Under the pieces are notes generated by a model. That model made no database searches. It was not told the origin of the DNA and was given only the letters and a program-made list of their open reading frames with translations. Shown here one piece after another: positions 18,969-27,934 of a stretch of DNA of 64,000 nucleotides; within the stretch, counting starts at the first letter, position 1; each line of letters begins with the position of its first letter. Source of the DNA: Candidatus Haliotispira prima (lineage in GTDB: Bacteria > Spirochaetota > Spirochaetia > SP-2023); NCBI GenBank assembly GCA_029867005.1, contig CP123443.1, positions 3,187,736-3,251,735 of the forward strand, in the 5' to 3' direction. The translations under genes and the position numbers were made by a program.

Positions 18969-20510
18969 ATGAAAATGAGTATCGACACTGTATACCTTTT
19001 TCTGTTTCCCGTTATTGGTTTTATTCTGGGTTGGATAGCAAGATTCATTGTCGCTCGTAACAGTGCAAATTCTGTTGAGCGTATAGCACACAACATGTTG
19101 CAGGAAGCGGAAAGGGACACTGCTCAGCTCAAAAAAGACCGACTGTTGGAAATAGAGCAGTTGGTTTTAAAAGAGCAGAAACGTGCGGAAAAGCTTGCCG
19201 AGAATCGCAATCGCGACTTGCAAAAACGAGAGAATCGTCTGGAAAAAAAAGAAGATAATCTCGACCGCAAGTTTGAAGAAATACAGGCATCGGAAGATCA
19301 ACTGAATCAAACCAAAGAACGGCTCGTTGCAGAAGAAGAAAAAATTGAAGGGATAAAAACCAAACTGGTCAGCAAGTTGGAAATTGTGGCCGGTATGAAT
19401 CGTGAGGAGGCTAAACGCCAGATCATAGAGGCGATGGAAAAAGAGGCTCACCAAGCCGCTTACGAGCGTTTAAAGGTTATTGAAGAAGAGGCGAGCGAGA
19501 ATGCAGAGCTACGCGCGCGCGATATTTTGATTACGACCATGCAACGCATTGGAACTGAAGTGGCTGCCGAACAGTCCATTACCACGGTTTCCTTGCCCGG
19601 AGAGGAGATGAAGGGCCGCATTATTGGCAAAGAAGGACGGAATATCCGTGCTCTCGAAACCCTTACGGGTGTCGATATCATTATTGATGATACGCCTGAA
19701 GCGGTGGTGATTTCCTGTTTTGACCCGGTGCGGCGTGCCGTTGCCAAAACGGCACTGGAACGTTTGGTTCTGGATGGTCGCATCCATCCGGTGCGCATTG
19801 AGGAAACGGTAAACAAAGTCAGTAAGGAACTGAACCAACTGATGCGCAAAGAGGCGGAGAAAGTCCTTTACGAACTAAATATTCATAACATGAAGCCCGA
19901 GGGTGTGCGTGCTTTGGGCCGTCTGTATTTTCGCACCAGTTATGGCCAGAATATTCTGCACCATTCGTGCGAAGTGGCCAAGATTTCGGGGATGATCGGT
20001 GCCGAATTGGGCCTTGACCCGGAGATATGCAAGCGGGGCGGTCTTCTACACGATATTGGTAAAGGTCTGGTCGACAATCCGGACCTCGACCATGCGCACG
20101 CCGGTGAAGACTTGGCTAAACGCTTGGGTGAGCACGAACTGATTTTGGAGGCGATTTCGGACCATCATGGTGATGCAGATCATTCCCATCCTGAACTGGT
20201 TGTGGTCAAACTGGCGGACGCACTTTCTGCGGCACGTCCGGGGGCGCGTCGCGAGTCTGTGGAAAATTATATCAAGCGTCTGGAGAACTTGGAAAGTATT
20301 GCTCTGAGTTACGACGGTGTCGATAAGGTCTATGCCGTCCAAGCCGGTCGCGAGTTGCGCGTGATGGTCAATCACGAGAGTATTTCGGACATGGAATCTA
20401 AAGAGTTGGCCAAGACAATCGTCAACCGTATTGAGTCGGAGATGCAGTATCCCGGCCACATTCGGGTGACGATCATTCGTGAAACACGGGCTATAGAATA
20501 TGCCAAGTAG
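18969..20510 (+). CDS. rny: Ribonuclease Y
   Basis: Membrane-bound endoribonuclease initiating mRNA decay. 513 aa. N-terminal membrane helix (about 5-27), long charged coiled coil (about 30-200), KH domain with GRIIGKEGRNIRALETLTG (about 215-235), and HD domain with HHSCEVAK, LLHDIGKG and SDHHGDADHSHPE as metal ligands. ATG 18969 is only 3 nt from GGGAG; the second ATG at 18975 has better spacing (about 9 nt) and may be the true start. A strong terminator follows. Confidence 0.96.
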   Translation: MKMSIDTVYLFLFPVIGFILGWIARFIVARNSANSVERIAHNMLQEAERDTAQLKKDRLLEIEQLVLKEQKRAEKLAENRNRDLQKRENRLEKKEDNLDRKFEEIQASEDQLNQTKERLVAEEEKIEGIKTKLVSKLEIVAGMNREEAKRQIIEAMEKEAHQAAYERLKVIEEEASENAELRARDILITTMQRIGTEVAAEQSITTVSLPGEEMKGRIIGKEGRNIRALETLTGVDIIIDDTPEAVVISCFDPVRRAVAKTALERLVLDGRIHPVRIEETVNKVSKELNQLMRKEAEKVLYELNIHNMKPEGVRALGRLYFRTSYGQNILHHSCEVAKISGMIGAELGLDPEICKRGGLLHDIGKGLVDNPDLDHAHAGEDLAKRLGEHELILEAISDHHGDADHSHPELVVVKLADALSAARPGARRESVENYIKRLENLESIALSYDGVDKVYAVQAGRELRVMVNHESISDMESKELAKTIVNRIESEMQYPGHIRVTIIRETRAIEYAK

Positions 20511-20575
20511 GGAACGGATACGGTAAAAAGGGTCGGGTAACACGGGTACGGTGGTAACCCATCCTGTTTAATGAA

Positions 20576-20601
20576 AGAGGAGGCAAAGCCTCCTCTTTTT
20601 A
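20576..20601 (+). terminator. Rho-independent terminator after rny
   Basis: AGAGGAGGC pairs with GCCTCCTCT around an AAA loop, followed by a T-rich run (TTTTATTTATT). Confidence 0.92.
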
Positions 20602-20781
20602 TTTATTTATAGACCCAAGCGGAGAAGTATTTTGTCGGAGCATTGATAAGTCCGCAATATCCCGATACAGTAAGCAAAGTTTATGGATATACAGACTTAG
20701 TTGAGAGTCACAGACACTTGTCTGCCGAGTAAATGTGGAGTTCTGCCCGTAAAGCCAAGTCTCGGAAATACCGAAGGAGTT

Positions 20782-21516
20782 ATGATGGCCCAGCAGGTGG
20801 GTGTTTTTAGTAAGGTTGTACAGGAAGGCTCTTTGAGACTAAAGGAGTACAGCCAAGGGCTCCATAATTTTCTGGACGTAAATGGCCACAAAGCCGGTCA
20901 GGATACCCGGGCAAAGATTTTGCGAAGTTCACTGATATTAATTGCCCAAAAACATACCACGAATATTTCTGTGCGGGAAATTGCCCAACACGCCGGGGTA
21001 AATATCGCTTCCGTCAACTATCACTTTCGCAGCAAGGACTTGATGCTGGAAGACCTGTTCAGCCAAGTAATCAAGGGCTTCGACCGCTTGTTCTTTCTGC
21101 TGGAGTCCCAGTATCTGAGTGCGGAAAATTGCTTGATTCGCTGGGCTGACCGCTTTATGCGTTATCTCCTTCTGTATCCCGGTGCTCTGATTATTGTGCG
21201 CGACAGCCCCAAATGGAAGAAAATTACCGAAGAGGTGGAAGCCGCTCTGGAGCGTTTGCAGAAACGTTTGGATCCGCTGCTGATCCAGCTCTGTGAAGAA
21301 AATGGCATAGTGCAGAAAATAAGTGAAGAGGAGCTGGGCTTGAGGCGTTCGATCTTGCTGGGTAGCCTGTTGCAACCGATGTATCCGTTGACACCGGCGT
21401 TTGATCTCCGATCCCGCCTAAGGGTCGAACAATTTCGCAGAACCTATATTATACAGGTTGTTCGCCAGCAAAAAGCCCGGCTGGCTGATGTACAGGCAAA
21501 AGATTCGCCATTCTAG
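20782..21516 (+). CDS. TetR-family transcriptional regulator
   Basis: 244 aa. TetR helix-turn-helix: TRAKILRSSLILIAQKH followed by SVREIAQHAGVNIASVNYHF, preceded by a ~40-residue extension. The C-terminal ligand-binding half is helical and diverged. ATG 20782 follows AAGGAG. It is directly upstream of a HEAT-repeat exported protein (gap ~54 nt), so it may regulate that gene or itself; no operator was recognised. Confidence 0.85.
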   Translation: MMAQQVGVFSKVVQEGSLRLKEYSQGLHNFLDVNGHKAGQDTRAKILRSSLILIAQKHTTNISVREIAQHAGVNIASVNYHFRSKDLMLEDLFSQVIKGFDRLFFLLESQYLSAENCLIRWADRFMRYLLLYPGALIIVRDSPKWKKITEEVEAALERLQKRLDPLLIQLCEENGIVQKISEEELGLRRSILLGSLLQPMYPLTPAFDLRSRLRVEQFRRTYIIQVVRQQKARLADVQAKDSPF

Positions 21517-21569
21517 TGCAGCTTGTACGGCTTGTACAAATGTATACCGGATGTGAAGGTGGAAGAGGG

Positions 21570-23177
21570 ATGCCGGCAAATACCGAAATCGCAAAATTAA
21601 GGCTTGCAAAATCCAGACTCGGAAAATTAGAAATCATCGGGCATTGGATTCGGCAGCTTCGTGTTTACGTTGCTTTCCCGGTTTTTCTCACTGTGGTGCA
21701 ACTGTCTCCGGTTCGGGCCCAGGATAGTGCCGAGCCGCCAAGTTTGAAAAACGGGGGAGAGCTTGGAGGAACAGAGACGAAGGCCGATGCCGGGGAAGAG
21801 GCGCGGAAAGAGGCGGAGCGTCAGGATAAGCAGATCAGGCAGACGATTAGTTATGGCATTGACTCGGATCTGGTGACCGTGATCCAAACGCTGCTGCGGG
21901 AAGCACCGCGTATGGCTTCGGACGATGATGACATTTTATGGATTGAAAAGACGCCCTACAATGACGATATCTACCGGCGGATAAAGAAAGGCTATAGCAG
22001 CAGTGACCTGCAAACTAAGGCGATCCATTTCTTTATGCAGCAGAAGTGGCTCGGAGCGGAGCCGTACGTTATTGAAATTGTAGACCGCAGTTTTGGGAAG
22101 GACAATGTAGATGACAATTTAGTGTTGGCCGCTCTGGCCTACCTACAGCGTCTGGAGGTAAAGGGCAGCGAAAAAGAGGTCATGAGTCTGTTGAGTGACG
22201 AAAATCCGCAGGTGGTCGAGAGAAGCCTGACTGCTTTGGGGAAAATAGGCAGCGGGGCCGCCGCCGCCAAAATTCTGGAGATGCTCAAAGACGAAGACAA
22301 CAGCTTTCTGGAATTTACGGACCGCGAGCGGGAAGTACTTCGGGTGGCCGGGATTGCAGCCATGGGTAGTTTGGTCTATGAAGCAGCGGCCGAATATCTT
22401 TTGGCTATCCTTGAAGATGCGAAGAACGAGGAACCGGAATACAGCAATGCCGAGTGGGGTGCCTCAGCCAAGGCCCTGGGCCGGATGGCCCGGGTGGAAG
22501 CCGTAGGTCTGGTTTTGGAGCAGTTTCAAAACGGTGGTACACAGGAACGTTATCAGGCCGTTATCGCCCTGAGTTCATTTCCGCCGCAGGCAGAGTTTGA
22601 AGATATTATTTTACAGGGCTTGCAAGAGGCGTACTGGAAGACGCGCGAAGAGGCGGCAAAGACCGCCGGCGAACTGACGCTCCGGTCGGCGATTCCCGGC
22701 TTGGTCTACAAAGTGTCAAAAGACAGCGTTGTGGGCGTGCGGCGTGCGGCGATCAAGGCCCTTCGGCAAATGGGAGATTCCGGTAACAGTGCCCTGCGCG
22801 GGTTGATGGAGGACCCGGATGCCAGAGAAACTCCGCGTCTGGATGTGCTGCGGATTTTAATCAAAGCCCGGGATGAAAATGCGATAGGGATCCTGCACCA
22901 ACTGCTGAGTGATTCGGACAATCAGTTCAAATTGTCGCGCACCGGCATCTTTCGGGTGGCCGGCAATGATCCGTGGTCCATGCTCGATTTTGTCTACAGG
23001 GAAATGCTCTCCGGCGGCGACCAAAGAACGAGGAGAGATGCCTTGCGTGCCATTGGCAGAGCGCGAATGAAGAGTTTGCAGGATATAGTGGAAGAACTGG
23101 CCGAGAATGGGGAAGATTCGGTGATTCGCCGGGCAGCCAAGGCCACCCTGACGGCTTTGAGTTCCAAGGATTCCTAA
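21570..23177 (+). CDS. Exported HEAT-repeat protein
   Basis: About 535 aa. An N-terminal segment ends in a signal peptide (VYVAFPVFLTVVQLSPVRAQ), followed by an acidic linker and then HEAT/armadillo-type repeats across the rest, e.g. VVERSLTALGKIGSGAAAAK, SAKALGRMARVEAVGLVLEQ and VRRAAIKALRQMGDSG. Probable periplasmic protein-binding scaffold; partner unknown. ATG 21570 was chosen over an upstream frame extension because a purine-rich GGTGGAAGAGGG precedes it. Confidence 0.8.
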   Translation: MPANTEIAKLRLAKSRLGKLEIIGHWIRQLRVYVAFPVFLTVVQLSPVRAQDSAEPPSLKNGGELGGTETKADAGEEARKEAERQDKQIRQTISYGIDSDLVTVIQTLLREAPRMASDDDDILWIEKTPYNDDIYRRIKKGYSSSDLQTKAIHFFMQQKWLGAEPYVIEIVDRSFGKDNVDDNLVLAALAYLQRLEVKGSEKEVMSLLSDENPQVVERSLTALGKIGSGAAAAKILEMLKDEDNSFLEFTDREREVLRVAGIAAMGSLVYEAAAEYLLAILEDAKNEEPEYSNAEWGASAKALGRMARVEAVGLVLEQFQNGGTQERYQAVIALSSFPPQAEFEDIILQGLQEAYWKTREEAAKTAGELTLRSAIPGLVYKVSKDSVVGVRRAAIKALRQMGDSGNSALRGLMEDPDARETPRLDVLRILIKARDENAIGILHQLLSDSDNQFKLSRTGIFRVAGNDPWSMLDFVYREMLSGGDQRTRRDALRAIGRARMKSLQDIVEELAENGEDSVIRRAAKATLTALSSKDS

Positions 23178-23259
23178 GCACTACTTTTCACTTTTAGCTA
23201 TCGAAATACAGTGGGCTGCTCCGACCCTCAAGCATTGATACAAAGGAGCCTTTCAAGTT

Positions 23260-24318
23260 ATGGCAAAGATCAATTGGTTCCCCGGGCATATGAACAAGGC
23301 CGCCGGCCAGATCAAATCGGCTTTGAATCAGGCCGATTTTGTGGTGGAGTTGCGTGATGCGCGTGCTCCACAGGCTTCTGCGAACCCTCTGCTGGATGAG
23401 CTGATTGCGGAAAAACCCCGCCTGATTGTATTGAACAAGGCCGACTTGGCTGATCCGGAGCAAAATCAGGCTTGGCAGCGATATTTCACCGGAAACGGCA
23501 GTAAAGTAATCTGTCTCTCCTTTGCCCGGAAGCAACAGCAGAACAAACAGAAACTCTTAGAGGCCTTGCAAAAAAATTTCGGTGGTCAGAAAAAAAAAGG
23601 CCCCAAAGGTGCCGAGTGGTGTCGTGCCTCACGTGGGTTGGTGATCGGTATCCCAAACGTGGGGAAATCTACCCTGATCAACTCGTTGTTGGGCAGGCAA
23701 AAATTGCAGACCGAGGACCGTGCCGGGGTGACAAGGCAAGTCAGCCTGATTCGGTTGAACGAAGGTTACAGCCTGTTTGACAGCCCCGGTATGCTCTGGC
23801 CCAATCTGGAAGACCAAGATTCAGCCGCACGCCTGACATTGATGGGCTCACTGAAAGACCAGGTGGTGGAAGAGGAACAATTGCTTTGTTACCTCGTGCG
23901 GGAACTGGAACTGTTGTACCCCAAATTGATTGAGAGCCATTACGCCCTGCCCCAACCGGGTTGTACGGAACTGCGCCGCTTGCTTGAAACCATAGCATCC
24001 GAGGTATGCGGGGAATATCCGGTGGGGGAGGGGTACTCTTTACAGGGCGAGGAGAGAGACGTTGTTGCATTGGATGCGCTATCTTCTATGCCATACCATG
24101 TGGAGCTATGCAATGCGGAGCCAGCGGAGCCATATAATGTGGAATTGTACAGAGTAATAGACAGCTTGGGGCACCGTCTCCAATGCTTGGCAAAGGGCGG
24201 AAAGGTTGACTATCGCCGCCTGCTGAGCAGGCTGTTGCGGGATTTTCAGCAAGGCCGTCTGGGCCGCCTAAGTTTGGAACATCCATTGGGACAACCACAC
24301 AACCACAGCCAAAAATAA
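23260..24318 (+). CDS. rbgA: Ribosome biogenesis GTPase RbgA/YlqF
   Basis: Circularly permuted GTPase for late 50S assembly. N-terminal INWFPGHMNKA, G4 LNKADLAD before G1 GIPNVGKST, then G3 DSPGMLWP. About 352 aa, longer than typical. An insertion near residues 265-300 is encoded by an imperfect DNA duplication (two VEL/NAEPAEPYNVEL-like stretches). ATG 23260 has AAGGAG upstream. It converges on the porin gene. Confidence 0.93.
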   Translation: MAKINWFPGHMNKAAGQIKSALNQADFVVELRDARAPQASANPLLDELIAEKPRLIVLNKADLADPEQNQAWQRYFTGNGSKVICLSFARKQQQNKQKLLEALQKNFGGQKKKGPKGAEWCRASRGLVIGIPNVGKSTLINSLLGRQKLQTEDRAGVTRQVSLIRLNEGYSLFDSPGMLWPNLEDQDSAARLTLMGSLKDQVVEEEQLLCYLVRELELLYPKLIESHYALPQPGCTELRRLLETIASEVCGEYPVGEGYSLQGEERDVVALDALSSMPYHVELCNAEPAEPYNVELYRVIDSLGHRLQCLAKGGKVDYRRLLSRLLRDFQQGRLGRLSLEHPLGQPHNHSQK

Positions 24319-24379
24319 AGGCAAACGGCACAGTCCAAGACAAAATAAGCAAAATACAATTAAGACATAGACGAGCATA

Positions 24380-24425
24380 AAAAAAGCCCGCCCAATACTT
24401 GCAAAACAAGGATTTGAGCGGGCTT
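24380..24425 (-). terminator. Terminator between rbgA and the porin gene
   Basis: AAGCCCGC pairs with GCGGGCTT across a ~26-nt loop. On the minus strand the stem is followed by a run of T (A-run at 24379-24385 on plus), so it mainly serves the porin transcript. Confidence 0.8.
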
Positions 24426-24469
24426 CAGCCTTTTCAGGCGAATTAGTTCACAGACAAAATTACCAAGAA

Positions 24470-25945
24470 TTACTTGGTGTATTTAGCCGTGAAAGAAGCG
24501 TCAAGACCAAGATCGAAATAGGTCTTAAACGGAGCGTGCTGGCGAGTACCGCTGGCATTGTAAAATCCGGACAAGCCATCTCTGGTAAACGGAGCCAAAT
24601 TCTCCATACCAATTTCGGCCTTCAGTTTTACCGAAGCATCACTGACGTTAACCAAGTACTGCTCTAAACCGATAGACCAAGCACCGAGAAAGCCCTCGCG
24701 GACATAATCGGTGGGAGTATAAAGGTCAAAACGGGTCTTGAGGTTGACGCTCAGGTAGTTATCACCCATGACAGCTTTCAGACCGTCTGTCCAGATCTTT
24801 ACACCAAGACCTTTGAAACCGGCATTCTCGGTATATTTTGCCTCTACTGCATCTTTTGCAGCAGTGGTATAATTGTTGTTCTCACGAACTGAACCACCTA
24901 AGTCTACACCCAGACCAAGCAGGTCATAACCGTCTCCGGCATCACGCAGTTGGAATTTCAGACCGGCACTCCAACCTATGAGAGAGTTGACATAGGACCA
25001 GCGAGGCTTGGCAATCAAACCCTTAACGCGGACATTAAAGAAAGGCATCAGCTTAATGGAGCCGAAACTACCGGTATAAGCCAAGCTAAAGCCAAAATCA
25101 TCAAAGTCTCCGGGTACCGTTGAAACAGCTTTGGGCGTACCGTCTGCATCATTACCCTGATTGTTCGTCAGGTTGGCCACATAGCCTACAGAAGCTTCAA
25201 TCTTGTGGTCACCAAAAGACTTGGCAAACAGAAGTCCAAAACCCAAGTCATAAGCCTGAGAGGCAGAATCGATGGGAGAGAAGCTGACACCGGTACGGAG
25301 AGTCAGCATGTCCATAATCTTCAGATCTAACTGCATGTTGATCTGATTATCACGGCCCAGCGGATCTACGTCGGCAAGCCATGTATCGTGACCGGCCTCT
25401 TTGGCATTGTCAAAGCCAACTTCAAAGCGACCACTTTGCAAGTAGATGTCGAAAAGGCCCTTGTCCAGACCAAAGGCTTCCAAAACATGTACATAAGCGT
25501 AGGCGTTGTCGCCAAAACCGATATTAGCACTGGCGGACCCTGTGCCCTGAGTACTGTCGTCACCCTGGCCGGAAGCACTGTTGAGCTCACCTTCCAGTTC
25601 GACGTTTACACCGGCAATACCATTGTAATCACCCTCAAACTTGACGCGACCTTCTGCCGTTCCTCTGGTTATCGGGTTCTGCAATTTACGATCTTCATCG
25701 CCGGCAAGATGGATGCGACCTTGTCCAAAAACACTGGGGGTTATCTTCACCGTAATGGTGCCGGGCTCGCTTTCAGCCTGTGCGGACTCGGCAGCCGGCT
25801 CTTCAGCCACCGGCTCTTCTACAGCCGGAACTTCGAGAGCCCCCTCTTCTTCAGCTACCGGCTCTACCGGGGCAGCATCTTGGGCAACCAAGCCATGCAC
25901 ACCGGCAAAGAGAAGCAGCAGTAAAGTGATACCTAACTTCTTCAT
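24470..25945 (-). CDS. Major outer-membrane beta-barrel porin (Msp-like)
   Basis: 491 aa. Classical signal peptide (KKLGITLLLLLFAGVHGLVAQ), then a Pro/Glu/Ala-rich linker (VEPVAEEE, EEPVAEEPAAES), then alternating amphipathic beta strands with abundant Gly, Asn and aromatic residues to the end, as in treponemal major surface proteins and related spirochaetal porins. The final residues (SFTAKYTK) end in Lys, not the usual aromatic residue. Strong AGGAGG, a good promoter and a dedicated terminator suggest high expression. Msp homology is an inference from architecture. Confidence 0.75.
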   Translation of the reverse strand: MKKLGITLLLLLFAGVHGLVAQDAAPVEPVAEEEGALEVPAVEEPVAEEPAAESAQAESEPGTITVKITPSVFGQGRIHLAGDEDRKLQNPITRGTAEGRVKFEGDYNGIAGVNVELEGELNSASGQGDDSTQGTGSASANIGFGDNAYAYVHVLEAFGLDKGLFDIYLQSGRFEVGFDNAKEAGHDTWLADVDPLGRDNQINMQLDLKIMDMLTLRTGVSFSPIDSASQAYDLGFGLLFAKSFGDHKIEASVGYVANLTNNQGNDADGTPKAVSTVPGDFDDFGFSLAYTGSFGSIKLMPFFNVRVKGLIAKPRWSYVNSLIGWSAGLKFQLRDAGDGYDLLGLGVDLGGSVRENNNYTTAAKDAVEAKYTENAGFKGLGVKIWTDGLKAVMGDNYLSVNLKTRFDLYTPTDYVREGFLGAWSIGLEQYLVNVSDASVKLKAEIGMENLAPFTRDGLSGFYNASGTRQHAPFKTYFDLGLDASFTAKYTK

Positions 25946-26011
25946 TCTATCCTCCTGTGAGAAGCACTAAATATTTAGCCGGCCATAGAAATCCACAGCC
26001 AACTAAGTAAC

Positions 26012-26040
26012 GTTGTACTCCTAAAAACTAAAATTGTCAA
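26012..26040 (-). promoter_or_regulatory. Sigma70 promoter of the porin gene
   Basis: On the minus strand: TTGACA (-35), 17-nt spacer, TACAAC (-10), about 65 nt upstream of the ATG. Confidence 0.7.
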
Positions 26041-26059
26041 ACCGTCTTTAGTTTGACAA
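26034..26059. promoter_or_regulatory. Perfect inverted repeat over the porin -35 box
   Basis: TTGTCAAAC, 8 nt, GTTTGACAA: two perfect 9-bp arms. The left arm contains the minus-strand -35 hexamer, so a bound dimeric regulator would be placed to block or contact RNA polymerase. Operator role is inferred. Confidence 0.55.
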
Positions 26060-26343
26060 AATGTGTGGTTATTCGGTCAAGTCATTGTTTGGAATATATA
26101 TAGATGAAAAGAGTGTGAATTTTACGCTGTGTTCACAAATTCTGTTAGCTGATTTGCCTCGCAAAACATCGATTTAATACTGACTAAACACTCAAATTAT
26201 AATTTTAGCGTTATACGCTTTGTTTTAAAGGCTTCGAGAAGTTTCCCAAAGTTTTCAAAAGCGAAAAATCCCGGAATATTTTACGTCTCGGGATATATAA
26301 AGGGGGCAATGTCGGTCCCGGATTTTTAAGGATTCCGGAAAAT

Positions 26344-26376
26344 AAAAAAAGACGTTACAAATGTAACGCCTTTTTT
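26344..26376 (-). terminator. Terminator downstream of tRNA-Ala
   Basis: CGTTAC pairs with GTAACG around AAAT. It is flanked by A7 on the left and T6 on the right, so it can work on both strands; it lies 3' of the minus-strand tRNA gene. Confidence 0.8.
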
Positions 26377-26413
26377 CATCTTGTGCCATACGAAGTCGGC
26401 AGCGGACAGTGTT

Positions 26414-26486
26414 TGGAGCTGGGGGGAATCGAACCCCCTACCTCTTGAATGCCATTCAAGCGCTCTGCCAAGTGAGCTACAGCCCC
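26414..26486 (-). tRNA. tRNA-Ala (anticodon GGC)
   Basis: On the minus strand the acceptor GGGGCTG pairs with CAGCTCC (one G-T), the anticodon stem CTTGA/TCAAG encloses ATGGCAT (anticodon GGC), and the T arm is GGGGG-TTCGATT-CCCCC. CCA is not encoded. Confidence 0.95.
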
Positions 26487-26792
26487 ATAAATTCGGCACG
26501 AATCATAACAGAAAACTGTTTCCGGTCAATATCCGTTTGCGGAAAATCACAGGAATTTGACAGTCCGTCTGTTTTGCCATTTATTATCCCTTCGTCTTAT
26601 ATGGCTGTAGTACCTGTCTGAGACTGTATCCTCTTTTTTGTTTTTCGTGCTTGTCCCGGTCTCTTAAAAAGAATTTCCATTATTTTTCGGCTCAATTTTT
26701 TGGCTTAGCCTGGGGCAGAATCCCGGCCGGCTGGCCGGCAGATGTCCATATTGGATGTAGTCTGTTTTTCGGGTTGACGAAAACCGATGAGA
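26487..26792. other. tRNA-Ala to birA intergenic region
   Basis: 306 bases upstream of the tRNA (minus strand) and downstream of birA. No gene, and no clear terminator for birA. Confidence 0.45.
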
Positions 26793-27785
26793 CTACGAGT
26801 CAATGGGGCGCAGGGAACCGCGCAGTTTGTGTTGAAAACCGGTGGGTGTTTCCAAAATTAGTTCGCCGTGGGCACCCAAGCCGTGTAAACAACCATGAGT
26901 GCAGCGTACACGAGGAGTTTGATTGGAATCGGCTTCGCTAAAAGTTTCAAATTCAAAAAATTGGACCATTTCTCCGCGAAAAGCCAGAATGTTTTCGACT
27001 TGGCGGTGTAGGGACGGCCCGTCCAGTTGGAGCCATCTCTGCCAGGCGCGGCGCAGTTCGTCACTACATAGTTGCCACAGATCCGGCAGGGAAAATTGGC
27101 TGTCCTGATTGTCGGGTGGCCAAGGCAGGGAGACGATTGGGAGTACAGGCAAATCAGCGTTTGCTTGCCCGGGCCCGTTTAAATTCGTCTCTTGTAAATT
27201 CGCCTTCTGCAAATGCGAAAATTCCTGCACAGGTGCGAAGTTGAGGCCCAAGCCCAAGGCCAGAGAACCATTTCTGTGCTCTAACAGCAGACCTCCGGCT
27301 TTGCCGGGTATCCGGCCCGCAAGGACAATATCGTTGGGCCATTTTAAGAGTACAGGATAGCCACAGTCTTGCAGTACTCCTACGATTACCCCCACAACCA
27401 GCATGGGTAACAAATTACGGTATTCAGAAAGGCTCTGACGGGCTAAGCCCTCGCCGCTGCCCGGGAAGTCGGGAAGCAGTTGGCTGACACACAAGTTGCC
27501 CAACGGACTCTGCCATTGGCGGCCATATTGGCCCCGGCCCTGCTCTTGATAACAGGCCATGACCCAGTCCCAGCAGGAAAAACCCTGTTGTTCTTCCAAT
27601 TCTCTCAGTACGTCAAAAGTGGAATTGCACCGGGCGAAAATGGCCGCTTTCCGGACACCATTGTGATGTCGGAATTCTTCGGAGGCAGCGGCTCGTCTGT
27701 CTTCCGAAATGGACCTCCACGCGGGGCTTCGCGCGGCGACTTCCCGAAATTCCTGTGTCGTTCCAAAGAATTGTATGTCGGTCAC
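26793..27785 (-). CDS. birA: Biotin--protein ligase BirA
   Basis: Attaches biotin to carboxylase carrier proteins. Motifs: GRGQYGRQWQSPLGNL (biotinyl-AMP loop), LLKWPNDIVL, KAGGLLLE and LGLGLNFAP, with a small C-terminal domain (LRGSLRPIDS). The N-terminal ~50 residues do not look like the DNA-binding helix-turn-helix of bifunctional BirA, so it is probably a ligase without repressor role. The start is GTG at 27785 without an obvious ribosome-binding site; no later Met precedes the catalytic motif. Confidence 0.92.
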   Translation of the reverse strand: MTDIQFFGTTQEFREVAARSPAWRSISEDRRAAASEEFRHHNGVRKAAIFARCNSTFDVLRELEEQQGFSCWDWVMACYQEQGRGQYGRQWQSPLGNLCVSQLLPDFPGSGEGLARQSLSEYRNLLPMLVVGVIVGVLQDCGYPVLLKWPNDIVLAGRIPGKAGGLLLEHRNGSLALGLGLNFAPVQEFSHLQKANLQETNLNGPGQANADLPVLPIVSLPWPPDNQDSQFSLPDLWQLCSDELRRAWQRWLQLDGPSLHRQVENILAFRGEMVQFFEFETFSEADSNQTPRVRCTHGCLHGLGAHGELILETPTGFQHKLRGSLRPIDS

Positions 27786-27847
27786 AATAGGTAAGAGTCG
27801 GTGTGCAGAAAATTTTTTCGGTGCCAGGCCTGCATACCTAAACAGGA

Positions 27848-27886
27848 ATAAAAAAGGTGGCAGCCAAGAAAGCCACCACCTTTTTT
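27848..27886 (-). terminator. Terminator of the TPR gene
   Basis: AAAAAAGGTGG (27850-27860) pairs with CCACCTTTTTT (27876-27886), 11 bp, loop of 15 nt. On the minus strand a T-run follows; it could also work on plus. Confidence 0.8.
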
Positions 27887-27934
27887 CCGAAAGATTTACA
27901 GCAGAAGATTTACAGCAGAAATCTCGGATTTTCC

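Noticed and set aside
20046..20543. Minus-strand frame opposite rny
   Set aside because: Antisense of the RNase Y HD domain; no independent support.
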